A DNA stretch of 64,000 bases from Stomatobaculum longum (lineage in GTDB: Bacteria > Bacillota > Clostridia > Lachnospirales > Lachnospiraceae): the NCBI GenBank assembly GCA_000242235.1, contig JH590861.1:571257-635256 (forward strand), read 5' to 3'. Below, in pieces: positions 34,910-43,420 of this stretch; position 1 is the first letter of the stretch; the number at the start of each line of letters is the position of its first letter. A program made the position numbers and the translations under genes. The notes under the pieces were generated by a model that was not told the origin of the DNA, searched no databases, and saw only the letters and a program-made list of their open reading frames with translations.

Positions 34910-36565
34910 TTACTTCTCAAGGCTTCTCCAGCGGAAGTCCGGAACCACATCCGACCATTTCTGAATGCCGATCACCGATTTCGCAAACTCGGAAGCCTCC
35001 AGGGTCTTTGCCTTCTTGTCGATGTCGCGGAACACCGCCCAAATCTTTCTTCTTCTGGTCGCAATAATCGCATCGCCCGCATCCATGCGGCAAGCCCAGA
35101 GACCGAAGGCCGCGCCGCTTCTCACCTCAACCGGCGCATCCACCTGACGGCTCAGAATCAGCGCGTCCACATAGGGATTGGAGTCCGCAATGTAGTAAGC
35201 ATATGCAAAGGCCGCCGCCTGCTGCGTCTCGACATCGCCGCGCGAGGGGCTCTTCGCGCTGAAGCCCTGCTCCGAGAGGATGATGTGGCGCACTTCGCCC
35301 GCGCGGTTCCTAAAGTTCGACGCCTTCAGATAATCCGTGAGGACATGCAGGTTCTCAAAGTTGATAATCTTCGAGCTCTCATCCTGTGCGATGAGACCGG
35401 TCGTGTGGTCGTCCCAGAACTCCGGCTCTGTCAGCGGATACGGGTACGGATGGTAAGCGAGCTGCCAGTCGATGTTGCCGTTTCGGTTAATCTCGGCATT
35501 GATCTTGTCAATGATATGCTTCGCGGAGTACTGTGTCTTCTGATCCGCATTCGGGTCGTTCCAGTTCATATCAACCGAGAAGAAGACATGGGCGCTGGCC
35601 TGCTGTGCCTTGATGGCCGTGTAGGCGACACGGAAGGCGCGGACATACTCGGTCACATACTTATCGATGTCCATCTTGCCCATGTAGTTCCAGTTTCTGC
35701 CGTTATTAATCTCGTTGCCGATGATCCAGTTCGAGACGCGGCCATAAGCCGGGTTTTCGCCGTTGTAGCGCTGTGCGAGGAAGCTCATCAGCGCGCGCGT
35801 GGTCTCATAGCCCTCCTTGGTCGCCGCATTGAAGCCGTAATAGAGGGCGCCGTCCGTCTTCTTGACCCCGGGGTAGATGAGTTCCGGCATCTTGTCGTTC
35901 CAGCCGTTTAAGACAATCGCCGTGACCATCATGCTCTTGCCGGAAAAAGCGCTGATGTTCTTGTCGTACTCGGCAATCTGGTTCTTGTCAAAGTGATAGG
36001 TCTTGCCCTCATAGGTGTAGTCAATGCCCGTGCCCGCGGTAATCTGCGCAAAATTAAAATTCACGTTCACGTGCTTCACGCCGAGCTCGAACGCATCGCT
36101 CAACATGTCGAGCTGTACCAGGAGCCCCTTCTTCGTGAGCGGCTGCTCATAGGGCTTGTCGCTCTTTGCGACCACCTCCGGGTTCGTGATATAGGCGCGG
36201 CGGCCGATGTCGTAATAGCGACCGTTCTTCCAGACCGCAATCGCAAACTGGTCGTAGAGTCTGGTGTCCGGCGTACCGTCAAGGAGCGGCGCGGTGAACG
36301 AGAAGTTCGCGCCGTACGGCGCACTCGCAACGGGCTTTGCCTCCTTGATGCTGTCGTTATAGGGATCCAGCGCAAAAAAATAGAGTTTTCCGTCCTCGGA
36401 GGTACTGTCTCCGCTCACGGTGCCGCTCACAGTCACCTGATCCTTGGTCGCATTCGCATGAATCTCTGCGGTTTCCGCAAATGCCGGCAGCGCAAAGAGT
36501 GCGCTGAAGCCGAGCGTAAGCGCGAGCGCCTTGAGACGCCGCGTCCATTTCTGTTCGTTTCTCAT
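34910..36565 (-). CDS. Secreted glycosidase-like protein, DUF5722 type
   Basis: A 551-residue exported protein. Residues 1-30 form a signal peptide ending AFA. Residues 31-125 look like a beta-sandwich, and the rest resembles a TIM-barrel glycoside hydrolase. Two glutamates are placed like clan A catalytic residues: Glu285 in WIIGNEINNG and Glu432 in ILSEQGFS. The overall sequence resembles the DUF5722 family of gut and oral anaerobes, whose substrate is not established. No lipobox, sortase motif or carbohydrate-binding repeats are seen, so the product is probably released. Its GGAGG site lies 12 bases from the ATG. A TATAAT (36596-36601) and a palindrome lie upstream. Confidence 0.85.
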   Translation of the reverse strand: MRNEQKWTRRLKALALTLGFSALFALPAFAETAEIHANATKDQVTVSGTVSGDSTSEDGKLYFFALDPYNDSIKEAKPVASAPYGANFSFTAPLLDGTPDTRLYDQFAIAVWKNGRYYDIGRRAYITNPEVVAKSDKPYEQPLTKKGLLVQLDMLSDAFELGVKHVNVNFNFAQITAGTGIDYTYEGKTYHFDKNQIAEYDKNISAFSGKSMMVTAIVLNGWNDKMPELIYPGVKKTDGALYYGFNAATKEGYETTRALMSFLAQRYNGENPAYGRVSNWIIGNEINNGRNWNYMGKMDIDKYVTEYVRAFRVAYTAIKAQQASAHVFFSVDMNWNDPNADQKTQYSAKHIIDKINAEINRNGNIDWQLAYHPYPYPLTEPEFWDDHTTGLIAQDESSKIINFENLHVLTDYLKASNFRNRAGEVRHIILSEQGFSAKSPSRGDVETQQAAAFAYAYYIADSNPYVDALILSRQVDAPVEVRSGAAFGLWACRMDAGDAIIATRRRKIWAVFRDIDKKAKTLEASEFAKSVIGIQKWSDVVPDFRWRSLEK

Positions 36566-36595
36566 CTTGCTGTATTACCTCCTTTGCCTCCTGCT

Positions 36596-36628
36596 ATTAT
36601 AGCGGAGAGGCTCTGCAAATGATTTGCA
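36596..36628 (-). promoter_or_regulatory. Promoter and palindromic operator candidate of the DUF5722 gene
   Basis: On the reverse strand a perfect TATAAT lies at 36596-36601. A perfect 7-1-7 palindrome, TGCAAAT-G-ATTTGCA (36614-36628), covers the place where a -35 element would be. A repressor bound there would block the promoter. Confidence 0.55.
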
Positions 36629-36634
36629 AACTTC

Positions 36635-38059
36635 TTACAATTTCTCTACACTTTCTCCGAACTTCTTAAGCGGTCTCGCAATGCCGAGTTCGAGAAGATA
36701 GACTTCGTCCGCCGCTGCCGCGAGCGCACACTGGAGGCGTCCGACCGCGTCGCGGAGGGCTCTCTCCCGGCGGTCAATCGGCACCAGGCCTCCACCGATA
36801 CTGTCGAGCAGCAGTGCTTCCCGGCGACTTCTCGCCTCCGCTGCGAGCGCTGTCACAGCGCGCTTAAGTTCTGCCGTAAACAGTGCGTTGTCCTCCCGGA
36901 GCGCCGCCGCCGTGAGGCAGTCAATCCACTGCTTCGGGACCTCGCGATACGCCGAAATGCGCCCCTCCCGCTGTAGCGAAACGGCAAAGGCGCGCTTACC
37001 CTGGTAGCGCGCACCGGCGAGAAAGAGAAATCCTGCCGTATCTTCGCTTTCCGCAAAGACAGGGGTAAAGTCGCGCCGGTAGAGCGCAAAGGTCGCACCG
37101 TCTACCACGGTCTTCCCCGCAACCCGAATCGGCGCACAGCTTGCGGCCGCGCGCGCGGCAACCGCGCCGACACCGGTGGTCTTTTCGACAAAGGCCGAGC
37201 TCTCAAAGTTTCCGGGGACTGCGCGGAGTTCTTCCGCCGTAAAAAATACAGCGGGCACGGCAAAGTCCTCGGCGAGCGCGAGGACCGCTGTCTCTTCCCG
37301 CTTTAAATCAATACTCGCAATCGAAAAAAGCGCATCTTTTGTAATGTTTTGTTTCTTTAGAAACAGCTCTGCCGCGCTACGAAACGCTTCGACCGGCGTT
37401 CCCTTCCGGCAACCCACGCCGAGACAATAAATCGGGGGCGTCAGCACGAGACAGTTTTCCGCCTCCGGATCCGGCGCCGCGCTGATTCGTATGCAGAGCT
37501 GTCCTTCGGCAGGTGGTTTCGCGACCAGCCCTTCGGGCAGTTTTTCCGTGTCACGCAACGGAAAGTCGGTCAAAAAGGCGACCTCCTCTCCGCGGAGCAA
37601 TGCCGCGCTCACGCGCTTCGCTTTCTCGCGACTTCCGATCCGAAGTCCGTTTTGTACGGCGAAAACATCGACCGCAAAGCGCCGATTCAGGTCCGTCGCC
37701 GTGCTGACAGCGACCGCCGCGCCGAGTTTCCGCCCCAAAAAGCGCGCAAACGCATTGGCCCCGCCCACATGGCCCGAGAGCAGCGGAATCACAAAGCGGC
37801 CGTACTCATCGAGGCAGAGCACCGCGGGATCTTGAAACTTGTCCCGCACATAGGGGGCGATTTTTCGGACCGCAATGCCGCTCGCGCCGACAAAAACCAG
37901 CAAATCGCAGCGACGAAACGCCTCCTCGACCTCCGCTCCGACATAGCGATACCCGGCTTCCGTGAGCAGCGCCGAAACACGTGCCGCGAGTTCTTTGCCC
38001 CGCTCCGTGTACGAAAAGCTTGCAAATTCCCCTGTCTTTTTTCTCTGTAAGCCTTCCAT
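36635..38059 (-). CDS. cbiG: CbiG-type cobalamin biosynthesis protein fused to a CobU-like domain
   Basis: A 474-residue fusion. Residues 1-about 325 match CbiG, cobalt-precorrin-5A hydrolase of the anaerobic B12 pathway: an N-terminal domain with VGASGIAVRKIAPYVRDK, then VIPLLSGHVGGANAFAR, and a C-terminal CbiG domain with LGVGCRKGTPVEAF and EKTTGVGAVAARAA. From about 340 on, FLFLAGARYQGKRAFAV and the ending IGGGLVPIDRRERALRDAVGRLQCALAAAADEVYLL (read in parts) resemble CobU, the adenosylcobinamide kinase, but the P-loop lacks the usual GGxRSGKS form. No other B12 genes or cobalamin riboswitch are nearby. Confidence 0.85.
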   Translation of the reverse strand: MEGLQRKKTGEFASFSYTERGKELAARVSALLTEAGYRYVGAEVEEAFRRCDLLVFVGASGIAVRKIAPYVRDKFQDPAVLCLDEYGRFVIPLLSGHVGGANAFARFLGRKLGAAVAVSTATDLNRRFAVDVFAVQNGLRIGSREKAKRVSAALLRGEEVAFLTDFPLRDTEKLPEGLVAKPPAEGQLCIRISAAPDPEAENCLVLTPPIYCLGVGCRKGTPVEAFRSAAELFLKKQNITKDALFSIASIDLKREETAVLALAEDFAVPAVFFTAEELRAVPGNFESSAFVEKTTGVGAVAARAAASCAPIRVAGKTVVDGATFALYRRDFTPVFAESEDTAGFLFLAGARYQGKRAFAVSLQREGRISAYREVPKQWIDCLTAAALREDNALFTAELKRAVTALAAEARSRREALLLDSIGGGLVPIDRRERALRDAVGRLQCALAAAADEVYLLELGIARPLKKFGESVEKL

Positions 38060-38090
38060 TTTGTATCCTTTTTTTATTTATATATAACAA

Positions 38091-38120
38091 GAGAGGCAGG
38101 GGGACAGCCCCCTGCCTCTC
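38091..38120 (-). terminator. Terminator of rpsA
   Basis: A perfect 13-bp stem (38091-38103 with 38108-38120) with a 4-base loop is followed on the reverse strand by TTGTTATATATAA. The T tract is imperfect, so some readthrough into the cbiG fusion is possible. Confidence 0.78.
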
Positions 38121-38133
38121 TCAATTCTCTGTC

Positions 38134-39237
38134 TTACTGCTCATCCTGCGGTGCGGCATCCTCGTAGACAACCTCATCGCCCTGCATGTTCTCGAGTGCC
38201 TTCATGCTGAGGGAGATTTTTCTGTCCTCCGCATTGAACTCGACAATCTCTGCCTCGATCTCATCGCCGATCTCAAGGACATCCGACGGCTTGTCGATGT
38301 GCTTTCTTGCAATCTGGGAGACATGAAGCAGTGCGTCCACGCCCGGCTCGAGCTCGATGAAAGCGCCGAAATCGGTCATGCGCGCCACACGGCCTCTGAC
38401 AATCTTGCCCTGTGCGTACTTCTCAGCCGCATCGATCCACGGATTCTGATCCGGGAACTTTAAGCTCAGCGCAATCTTCGTGCCGGAAATCTCCTTGATG
38501 AAGACTCTGACGCGATCGCCGGACTTCAGAACCTTCTTCGGGTTCTCGATTCTGCCCCAGCTCATCTCGGAGATGTGCAGGAGACCGTCTGCGCCGCCGA
38601 GATCCACGAATGCACCGAAGTTCGTCACGTTCTTGACCGTGCCCTCGACCACATCGCCGACCTTGATGCGCGCAAAGAGCTCTTTCTGCAGCTCCGCCTT
38701 TGCAGCCTGCATGAGCTGCTTGCGGTCGCCGATGATTCTTCTTCTGCGCGGATTGAACTCGGTAATCACGAACTCAATCTCCTGATCCGCATATTTATTT
38801 AAATCTCTCTCGTAGGAATCCGATACCAGACTTGCCGGAATGAACACGCGCGCCTCGTCGACCAGCACGCTCAGTCCGCCGTTCAGTACCTGGACTACCT
38901 TTGCCTTCAGAACCTCGTGGTTGTTGAACGCCTCTTCCAGGCGCTTGTTGCCTCTGTCCGCCGCGAGTCTGCGATACGAGAGGGAAACCTGTCCGTCGCC
39001 GTCATTTACCTTCATGACTTTGGCTTCCAGTTCGTCACCAACATGCACGACAGTCCGGAGGTCGAGGCTGTTGTTGTTCGTGTACTCGTTTCTGGTGATG
39101 ACGCCGTCTGACTTATAGCCGATGTTCAGGATGATCTGATCCTCCTTCACATCCAGTACTGTTCCCGATACAACTTCTCCCGTGTGAATCGTCTTAAAAG
39201 ACTCATTCAACATCTGTTCAAAACTCTGCTCTGACAA
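38134..39237 (-). CDS. rpsA: Ribosomal protein S1 (four S1 domains)
   Basis: A 367-residue RNA-binding protein that helps mRNA bind the small ribosomal subunit. Four S1 domains are visible, starting about residues 16, 103, 189 and 274; the third and fourth contain GTVKNVTNFGAFVDLGG and GRVARMTDFGAFIELEPG. Four domains rather than six is usual in Bacillota. The start is taken as the TTG at 39237 (protein LSEQSFEQML), which has GAGGAGG nine bases upstream; the ATG-initiated alternative lacks a site. It begins 20 bases inside the end of ispH, with which it is fused in many Clostridia. Confidence 0.9.
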   Translation of the reverse strand: MSEQSFEQMLNESFKTIHTGEVVSGTVLDVKEDQIILNIGYKSDGVITRNEYTNNNSLDLRTVVHVGDELEAKVMKVNDGDGQVSLSYRRLAADRGNKRLEEAFNNHEVLKAKVVQVLNGGLSVLVDEARVFIPASLVSDSYERDLNKYADQEIEFVITEFNPRRRRIIGDRKQLMQAAKAELQKELFARIKVGDVVEGTVKNVTNFGAFVDLGGADGLLHISEMSWGRIENPKKVLKSGDRVRVFIKEISGTKIALSLKFPDQNPWIDAAEKYAQGKIVRGRVARMTDFGAFIELEPGVDALLHVSQIARKHIDKPSDVLEIGDEIEAEIVEFNAEDRKISLSMKALENMQGDEVVYEDAAPQDEQ

Positions 39238-40102
39238 TGGCTTGAACCTCCTCAATGATATGTTTGGGGGTGGATGCCCCCGCTGTAATACCAATTCGCT
39301 GAAAGGGCGCCAAAAGCTCAGGATCTAATTCGCTCGCGGTCCGGACGTAAAACGTATGCGGACAAACTGCAGAACAGATTTCCACAAGTTTTCTCGTATT
39401 GGAACTGTTTTTCCCTCCGATCACGATCATAGCATCGACTTCGGAAGCAATTTTCTTCGCCTCCGCCTGTCTTTCCTGCGTCGCATTGCAAATCGTATTA
39501 AAACAAGCTATATCATAACCTAACTCTCTGATTTTATCAACCAGCATTTTAAACTTTGGCAAACGGAACGTAGTCTGCGCGACCACGGAGAGCGGCACGT
39601 CCTTCGGAATTTGCAGGGCGAGGAACTCTTCCTCGTCCCGGATTACCGCCGTATCCGCTCTGCCCCACGCACGGATTCCCTCCACTTCCGGGTGCTTCGG
39701 ATCTCCGACAATCAGGACGCGGCGCCCTTTCCGGTTCTCTGTCTGCACGATTCGGTGGATTTTGTTCACGAACGGACAGGCCGTGTCGACAATGCGGAGC
39801 TTCTTCTCCTCGCAGAGGCGGTAGACCTCCGGTCCGACGCCGTGCGAGCGGAGAATAATCGTCCCCGCTTCTTCCGGCAGCGCGCGCACCTTCGCCGCGG
39901 CATCCTCGTCCTCAAAGACGACCACACCCTTTTCGGTCAGATCCCGCACCACTTCCTCGTTGTGGATGATAGCGCCGTAGCTGTATACCGTATCCTTGCT
40001 CTCCTCGGCCTCGCGGTACACGGTCTCGACCGCCTTTTGGACGCCGAAACAAAAACCCGCGCTCTCGGCGAGTATCACTTCTCTCTTTCTTCGCTCTGTC
40101 AC
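39218..40102 (-). CDS. ispH: 4-Hydroxy-3-methylbut-2-enyl diphosphate reductase
   Basis: A 294-residue iron-sulfur enzyme for the last step of the MEP isoprenoid pathway, giving IPP and DMAPP. The three cluster cysteines are Cys18 in SAGFCFGVQKAV, one in VDTACPFVNKIH near residue 108, and one in FNTICNATQERQ near 205. GGKNSSNTRKLVEIC and AGASTPKHIIEEV complete the active site. It overlaps cmk by 4 bases and rpsA by 20. dxs and ispA of the same pathway lie further upstream on the same strand. Confidence 0.98.
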   Translation of the reverse strand: MTERRKREVILAESAGFCFGVQKAVETVYREAEESKDTVYSYGAIIHNEEVVRDLTEKGVVVFEDEDAAAKVRALPEEAGTIILRSHGVGPEVYRLCEEKKLRIVDTACPFVNKIHRIVQTENRKGRRVLIVGDPKHPEVEGIRAWGRADTAVIRDEEEFLALQIPKDVPLSVVAQTTFRLPKFKMLVDKIRELGYDIACFNTICNATQERQAEAKKIASEVDAMIVIGGKNSSNTRKLVEICSAVCPHTFYVRTASELDPELLAPFQRIGITAGASTPKHIIEEVQAIVRAEF

Positions 40103-40776
40103 TCTGCTTCCTTCTCTCTGACCAGCGCGAGGATGCGCTGCTCGACTTCCGCGATTGTGAGCGCCGAGCTGTCGAGAAGGAGGGCATCCTCCGCCTGTCG
40201 AAGCGGTGCAACCGCCCGGTTCTTATCCTGCTCATCCCGCGCCGCGATGTCCCGCTTCACTTCCTCGAAATCCGCCTCTGTGCCCTTCTCCCGGAGCTCC
40301 GCCGTGCGGCGCTTGGCGCGCACTTCGACACTCGCGGTCAGAAAGACTTTTGCGAGCGCATTCGGCAGCACCACGGTGCCGATGTCCCGGCCGTCCATGA
40401 CGACCGGTTCCCGCGCGGCAATCTCCCGCTCGATCACAAGAACCCGCTGCCGAACGGCATCTTCGCGCGCAAACGCGCTCGCCGCCTTGCCGATTTCCTC
40501 GCGGCGTATTTCGCCGCTCACATCGCGCCCGTCGACAAAGACATGCTGCACCCCGTCCGCAATGCTGAGATCCAGTCTTAGCTTCGGCGCCGCCGCCGAA
40601 ATCGCTGCGCTGTCCTCGGGGGAGATTCCCTGTTCGAGCAGCGAGAGTGCCGCCGCCCGGAACAGCGCCCCGGTGTCCACATAAATCCAACCGAGTTTAT
40701 GACTCACCGCCCGCGCAATCGTGGATTTGCCGGCGCCGGCCGGACCGTCGATTGCGAGTGCTTTTATTTTATCCAT
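40099..40776 (-). CDS. cmk: Cytidylate kinase
   Basis: A 225-residue kinase phosphorylating CMP and dCMP. The P-loop IDGPAGAGKSTIAR has Lys17. YVDTGALFRAAAL, VVMDGRDIGTVVLPNA and LTASVEVRAKRR are the family's substrate-binding blocks. The ATG at 40776 has GGAGG about six bases upstream and removes a spurious 22-codon extension. The order cmk-ispH-rpsA is conserved in many Clostridia. Confidence 0.97.
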   Translation of the reverse strand: MDKIKALAIDGPAGAGKSTIARAVSHKLGWIYVDTGALFRAAALSLLEQGISPEDSAAISAAAPKLRLDLSIADGVQHVFVDGRDVSGEIRREEIGKAASAFAREDAVRQRVLVIEREIAAREPVVMDGRDIGTVVLPNALAKVFLTASVEVRAKRRTAELREKGTEADFEEVKRDIAARDEQDKNRAVAPLRQAEDALLLDSSALTIAEVEQRILALVREKEAE

Positions 40777-40789
40777 CTTTTCCTCCCGC

Positions 40790-42046
40790 TCATTTCGGCT
40801 CTGCCGCGCTTTTTCCTGCGAGCATGCCGGTCGACCAGGCAATCTGCAGGTTGAAGCCGCCGGTCATCGCGTCTAAGTCCAGGAGCTCGCCCGCGAGATA
40901 CAGTCCCTTCACAGTCTTACTCTCCAGTGTTGCCGGGGAGAGGGAACGCACCGAGACACCGCCCTTCGTCACGACCGCCTCGTTATACCCGCGGAGACCG
41001 GTAGCCGTAAAGCGGAGGCTCTTGGTCGCCTGTCGAAGCGCGGCCCGCTCTGCCTTCGTAATATCTCTCGCTTTCTTCTCGCCGGAAATGCCGCTCTGCC
41101 GAAGCACTTCCGAAATGAGACTCTGCGGAAAGAGCGAGGGTAGTATGTTCTTGAGGTCCTTATTTTTGTTTGCGTCGAACTCGCGGAGCAGCCTCTGCTC
41201 GAGCTGTTCTTCCGTGAGTGCCGGCTTTAGGTCTATCCGAAGTTCCAGCTCCTTTTTTGTTCGGAGCAGAGGCCCGACCAGCGCGCTCGCCGAGAGCAGC
41301 AGGGGCCCGCTCATCCCGAAGTGGGTAAAGAGCGCCTCGCCGAAGCCCTCGTAGACTTTCTTCTTTCCGTCCTTCAGCGTGATTGTGACATTCTTTAGCG
41401 AGAGTCCCTGCATCGCAGCGCAGCTCTCCTGCTCTTTTAAAATTAAGGGCACGAGAGAAGGGTAGCGCTCCGTGACCGCCATGCCCGCGGCCTCCGCAAA
41501 GCGGTAGCCGTCGCCGGTCGAACCGGTCGCCGGATAAGAAATACCGCCGGTCGCGAGTATCACGGCGTCCGCCGAAAGTTCTTCGCCGCTTGTCAGCACA
41601 ACGCCCGTGACCGCGCGCGTCTCGCCCTCTCCCGCGAAGAGAAGTTCGCGCACTTCCGCATGCAGGCTCACGCGCACCCCCGCCGCCTGCATCTCCCGCT
41701 CGAGCGCGCGAATCACATCCGAGGCGTGGTCGCTGACCGGAAATACCCGGTCGCCGCGCTCCACCTTGAGCGGGCAGCCCGCCGACTCAAAGAAGCGCAT
41801 CGTGTCCTCGTTGGTGAATGCCTGAAACGCACTGTAGAGAAAGCGCGGGTTGCTCACAACCTGCGCCTGCACTTCCCGCATCGGCGCCGCATTCGTCAGA
41901 TTGCAGCGTCCCTTGCCGGTGATATAGATTTTTTTTCCTAACTTTTCATTCTTTTCGAGCAGCGTGACGCGCGCGCCCGCAGCTCCGGCGGCCGCTGCGG
42001 CCATCATGCCCGCTGCGCCGCCGCCAACTACGATAATTTGTCTCAT
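40790..42046 (-). CDS. FAD-dependent oxidoreductase, HI0933/YhiN family
   Basis: A 418-residue flavoprotein with an N-terminal Rossmann motif IIVVGGGAAGMMAA, the family signature NEKLGKKIYITGKGRCNLTNA, VILATGGISYPATGSTGDGY, and a C-terminal GLYLAGELLDLDAMTGGFNLQIAWSTG (read in parts). The reaction is not known; relatives are often annotated as aminoacetone oxidases or simply NAD(P)/FAD-dependent oxidoreductases. The ATG at 42046 gives a family-like start; a TTG at 42058 overlapping the lysC stop (TTGA) is an alternative. It precedes cmk, a common pairing in Clostridia. Confidence 0.92.
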   Translation of the reverse strand: MRQIIVVGGGAAGMMAAAAAGAAGARVTLLEKNEKLGKKIYITGKGRCNLTNAAPMREVQAQVVSNPRFLYSAFQAFTNEDTMRFFESAGCPLKVERGDRVFPVSDHASDVIRALEREMQAAGVRVSLHAEVRELLFAGEGETRAVTGVVLTSGEELSADAVILATGGISYPATGSTGDGYRFAEAAGMAVTERYPSLVPLILKEQESCAAMQGLSLKNVTITLKDGKKKVYEGFGEALFTHFGMSGPLLLSASALVGPLLRTKKELELRIDLKPALTEEQLEQRLLREFDANKNKDLKNILPSLFPQSLISEVLRQSGISGEKKARDITKAERAALRQATKSLRFTATGLRGYNEAVVTKGGVSVRSLSPATLESKTVKGLYLAGELLDLDAMTGGFNLQIAWSTGMLAGKSAAEPK

Positions 42047-42054
42047 GGATGCAC

Positions 42055-43374
42055 TCAAATCTGCGTCAGCACAAAAATCGTGTAAATTGCGCGAATCGCA
42101 TTCTCGAAATCGCGCCCCTTGACGCCGATGATGATATTGAACTCCGAAGACCCCTGGTCAATCATCTTCACATTGATGCGCTCATGCGTGAGGGCCGCAA
42201 AGACGCGCGCCGCCGTGCCGCGCTGGTCCTTCATGCCTCTGCCGACCACCGCAATCAGCGCGAGATCGTCTTCCAGAATAATCTGGTCCGGGTGCACTGC
42301 GCGGTGAATGCCGGTCACAATCTTCTGCTCGTGGTCCAGGAACTCCGACTGGTGCACGACAATGGTCATCGAGTCGATGCCGGAGGGCATGTGCTCGAGG
42401 CTGATATCATTGTCCTCAAAGACCTGCAGAACCTTCCGGCAGAACCCGATCTCCGAGTTCATCATGTCCTTGTCGACCGTAATCGAGCAGAAGCCCTTCT
42501 TGCCCGCAATGCCGGTGATGGTGTAGCGCGGCTTTCTGCAGGTCGAGCTCACGATCATGGTGCCGCTGTCCTCCGGGCGGTTCGTGTTCCGGATGTTGAT
42601 CGGAATGCCCTCTTTCCGCACCGGGAAAATCGCGTCCTCGTGCATGACCCCTGCGCCCATGTAGGAGAGTTCGCGGAGCTCCTGGTAGGTGATGGTCTCA
42701 ATGACCGCGGGATCCTCGACAATGTGGGGATCTGCGCAGAGGAAGCCGGACACATCCGTCCAGTTCTCATAGAGGTCGGCGTGAATCGCGCCCGCAATGA
42801 CCGAACCCGTGACATCCGAGCCGCCGCGGCTGAAGGTCGCGATGCTGCCGTCCTCCTTGCGCCCGTAAAAGCCCGGGACGACAGCGCAGTCATAGTCCTT
42901 CAGTCTCTCGGCGACCGCGCTCTCGGTCTCCTCCGCATTCAGCGTTCCGTCGTTGTGGAATAAAATCATATCCGCCGGATCCACAAAGGGGAAGCCGAGA
43001 TACGCCGCCATCACATGGCCGTTCAGATACTCGCCGCGGCTCGCCGCATACTCCCGTCCGCACTGCGCGCGGAAGTTTTTCTCGAGCTCGGCAAATTCCG
43101 CACTGAGATCCAGATCCAGCGAGAGCCCGTCAATAATCTCCTGATATCGCCCTTTGATTTCCTCAAGCGTCTCCTGAAAGAGCGCCTCATCTTCCGTGCT
43201 GTCATAGAGCTGATAGAGGAGGTCGGTCACCTTCGTGTCGCCGCTGTGGCGCTTGCCCGGTGCGCTCGGCACGACATAACGCCGCGCCGCATCGCTTCGG
43301 ATAATTTCACCGACCTTCTTGAACTGCTCCGCACTGGCGAGGGAACTACCGCCAAATTTTACTACCTTTTTCAT
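42055..43374 (-). CDS. lysC: Aspartate kinase
   Basis: A 439-residue monofunctional aspartokinase, first step of lysine, threonine and methionine synthesis. KFGGSSLASAEQFKKV lies at residues 6-21, and FSRGGSDVTGSVIAGAIHADLYENWTDVSGF (read in parts) at about 188-218 binds aspartate. Two C-terminal ACT domains follow (about 300-439), as expected for feedback regulation; GIDSMTIVVHQSEF is in the first. No lysine riboswitch was seen; it follows purL after about 47 bases. Confidence 0.96.
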   Translation of the reverse strand: MKKVVKFGGSSLASAEQFKKVGEIIRSDAARRYVVPSAPGKRHSGDTKVTDLLYQLYDSTEDEALFQETLEEIKGRYQEIIDGLSLDLDLSAEFAELEKNFRAQCGREYAASRGEYLNGHVMAAYLGFPFVDPADMILFHNDGTLNAEETESAVAERLKDYDCAVVPGFYGRKEDGSIATFSRGGSDVTGSVIAGAIHADLYENWTDVSGFLCADPHIVEDPAVIETITYQELRELSYMGAGVMHEDAIFPVRKEGIPINIRNTNRPEDSGTMIVSSTCRKPRYTITGIAGKKGFCSITVDKDMMNSEIGFCRKVLQVFEDNDISLEHMPSGIDSMTIVVHQSEFLDHEQKIVTGIHRAVHPDQIILEDDLALIAVVGRGMKDQRGTAARVFAALTHERINVKMIDQGSSEFNIIIGVKGRDFENAIRAIYTIFVLTQI

Positions 43375-43420
43375 GCACTCCTACTCTCCTTACTTGTCTG
43401 TTTCTTTTGGGATGGAGAGC

